Shown here: positions 62,570-64,000 of the stretch, piece after piece | Layout of the letters: each line of letters begins with the position of its first letter | Numbering within the stretch: position 1 is the stretch's first letter | From: Oegoconia quadripuncta | Taxonomy: Eukaryota > Arthropoda > Insecta > Lepidoptera > Autostichidae | Reading direction: 5' to 3' | NCBI GenBank assembly: GCA_949316235.1 | Contig: OX438747.1 | Coordinates: 30,322,618 to 30,386,617 of the forward strand | DNA: 64,000 bases | The notes under the pieces: model-generated | Database searches by the model: none | Seen by the model: the letters and a program-made list of their open reading frames with translations, nothing else | What the model was told of the DNA's origin: nothing | Position numbers and translations under genes: made by a program

Positions 62570-64000
62570 ATGTCCCAAAATATAAACACCCCCTTAGGTA
62601 CCGGTCGGACCAAACCAAGAGGTGTCTCTCTCATCTCCTACAATTCGCGCAGTCTGCGCACTAATGTCAACGAACTAAAAGAGTTCGTGCGCAGTAGAGA
62701 AGTAGACCTCTTATTAATACAGGAGTCATGGCTCAAAGCCACTGACCGTAAAGGCTTATCCATCCCCAAATATACCCTAATACGTAATGACAGACTCGAC
62801 GGACGTGGTGGAACAGCCATTTACTATAAAAGATCTCTCCACTGTTCTCCCATCACCACCCCCCCCCTCACTAATATGGAAGCCTCTATCTGCAGGCTTG
62901 CCATGACAGGTCATCAATCCATTATTATAGCCTCCATCTATATTCCTAGTGGTACTCCACCCCTAAAAAGTGACTTTGAAGCTATCCTCCTACTGGGCAA
63001 CTCAGTTATTATGTTCGGAGACTTTAACTCCAAACATACTAGCTGGACTTGCCTCACTACCAATGCAAGCGGCACTAAGCTGCTCAACATCACCCAGTCT
63101 CTAAATATAGACGTTATATGTCCATTTTGGCCCACCCATTACCCCGATAACACAAACCAATTGCCAGACATTCTCGATTTCGCTCTTTTTAAAAACATTT
63201 CCCTAAACCTAAACACGATCGAACCTCTCGACGACCTAGGATCAGACCACCGCCCAGTCTCACTGATACTGGGGCCCCAAACCCCTCCTCCCGCCACCCC
63301 TAAAACCTTCACCCACTGGGATGGGTTCAAAACATCCCTCACCGCAGCCATCGACTCTCCAGACTCACCGTATGTCCCCTCATCATCATCATCATCATAT
63401 CATCATCTCGATAGCACTGAAAATATAGACAATGCGGTGAGCTCCCTCACCCAAGTCATACAATCTGCGATCAAGGCCAACGAGCGCGTAGCCAAGGTCA
63501 AAGATCAAAAGCTCCCATTAGACGTCATCAACCTAATTAAATGTAAGAATGCAGCCCTCCGCAGAGCTGCTCGCTATCCCACCCCCTCCCATAGGAAAGC
63601 AGCCAACCAACTCCAACGTCAGGTTAGGTCCCGTCTCTCCGAAGTGAGGAATGCTCAATGGAGTAAACTCATGGAGGAAATCTCTCCCTCCCACCTCGCG
63701 TATTACAAAGTGGCGAAAGCCCTCCGGTTAGACACAATCACCCATACCCCTCCGCTAAACCGTCCCGATGGCACCGTTGCCTTCGAAGACGATGAAAAAG
63801 CCGAATGTCTCGCTGACAACACGGCCGCGCAATGCTCCCCCAGTACTCTCGAGTATGACTCCGCCCATGTCCAAATGGTGGAGGAGGAAGCTCGTTGTAT
63901 AACGACTTCCCCTCCAACCTCAGACCCTATCCTAGTTTCCACCGACCAAATTCAAGCCATCATCAAAGGCCTTAAGCCAAAAAAAGCCCCAGGCGCGGAC
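62570..64000 (+). CDS. LINE ORF2 (endonuclease, start of reverse transcriptase), partial
   Basis: Open from the ATG at 62570 to the window edge, 477 codons. The apurinic-like endonuclease domain is visible: SYNSRSL (about residue 24), LLIQESWL (about 45), GRGGTAIYYKR, FGDFNSKHTSW (about 147) and the terminal GSDHRPVS (about 222). The last residues (IIKGLKPKKAPGAD) are the start of the reverse transcriptase domain. No stop or frameshift in the visible part. Confidence 0.9.
   Translation, partial: MSQNINTPLGTGRTKPRGVSLISYNSRSLRTNVNELKEFVRSREVDLLLIQESWLKATDRKGLSIPKYTLIRNDRLDGRGGTAIYYKRSLHCSPITTPPLTNMEASICRLAMTGHQSIIIASIYIPSGTPPLKSDFEAILLLGNSVIMFGDFNSKHTSWTCLTTNASGTKLLNITQSLNIDVICPFWPTHYPDNTNQLPDILDFALFKNISLNLNTIEPLDDLGSDHRPVSLILGPQTPPPATPKTFTHWDGFKTSLTAAIDSPDSPYVPSSSSSSYHHLDSTENIDNAVSSLTQVIQSAIKANERVAKVKDQKLPLDVINLIKCKNAALRRAARYPTPSHRKAANQLQRQVRSRLSEVRNAQWSKLMEEISPSHLAYYKVAKALRLDTITHTPPLNRPDGTVAFEDDEKAECLADNTAAQCSPSTLEYDSAHVQMVEEEARCITTSPPTSDPILVSTDQIQAIIKGLKPKKAPGAD

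Larger units (their letters stand above)
60521..64000 (+). mobile_element. Jockey-type LINE, 5' part, continues past window
   Basis: A GC-rich 5'UTR (60521-60986), ORF1 with three zinc knuckles, and ORF2 with an apurinic endonuclease domain, in the standard non-LTR order on the plus strand. The 5' end appears intact and abuts the BEL/Pao 5' LTR. Reverse transcriptase and 3' tail lie outside the window. Confidence 0.88.

Noticed and set aside
1..64000. CRISPR array or bacterial-type operons
   Set aside because: The direct repeats are long intronic minisatellites or coding repeats without unique spacers; the sequence is eukaryotic throughout.

Overview
The window looks like a lepidopteran (moth or butterfly) nuclear genome segment. 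The evidence is an AT-rich background, an insect-type alpha-catenin gene split into many small exons, several tRNA-derived SINE families, RTE, CR1 and Jockey type LINE pieces, foldback MITEs, and a BEL/Pao element. No prokaryotic features are seen. Species cannot be fixed from sequence alone.

Left third (1-23283, minus strand): the alpha-catenin gene (alpha-Cat). Fourteen coding exons can be placed with consistent splice phases. They encode about 589 residues from the initiator Met through the N-terminal (beta-catenin-binding) domain and most of the M domain. The actin-binding C terminus lies beyond base 1. The introns are full of mobile DNA: a ~242-bp tandem array beside a Helitron-like coding fragment, a Mutator-like fragment joined to a mariner-like fragment, three families of pol III SINEs, LINE 3' ends, and a ~120-bp minisatellite that recurs in three different introns.

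Middle (25484-52283): a cluster of probably secreted, lineage-restricted genes that I do not recognise. Genes A (25484-29374) and B (30362-35182), both minus strand, are clear tandem paralogues. Each has a 40-nt signal-peptide exon, a large exon with a conserved ~230-residue helical region followed by a Lys/Arg-rich tail, and a third exon with a shared short motif and coiled coil; intron phases are identical. Gene C (plus strand, 48388-52283) carries a diverged copy of the central part of that helical region, followed by a long His/Lys-rich exon. Gene D (plus strand, about 38049-42623) encodes a methionine-rich collagen-like Gly-X-Y protein. Its first exon may match the signal-peptide exons of A and B in length and phase. 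The order, phases and signal peptides suggest one expanded family of extracellular or matrix-like proteins. Function is unknown.

Right end (53497-64000): a complete and apparently young BEL/Pao LTR retrotransposon on the minus strand. It has an uninterrupted gag-protease-RT-RNaseH-integrase polyprotein, and I count two mismatches between the alignable parts of its LTRs. Its 5' LTR is cut by a plus-strand Jockey-type LINE (5'UTR, ORF1 with zinc knuckles, and ORF2 running off the window). Between genes C and D, and upstream of D, lie several foldback MITEs and LINE relics.
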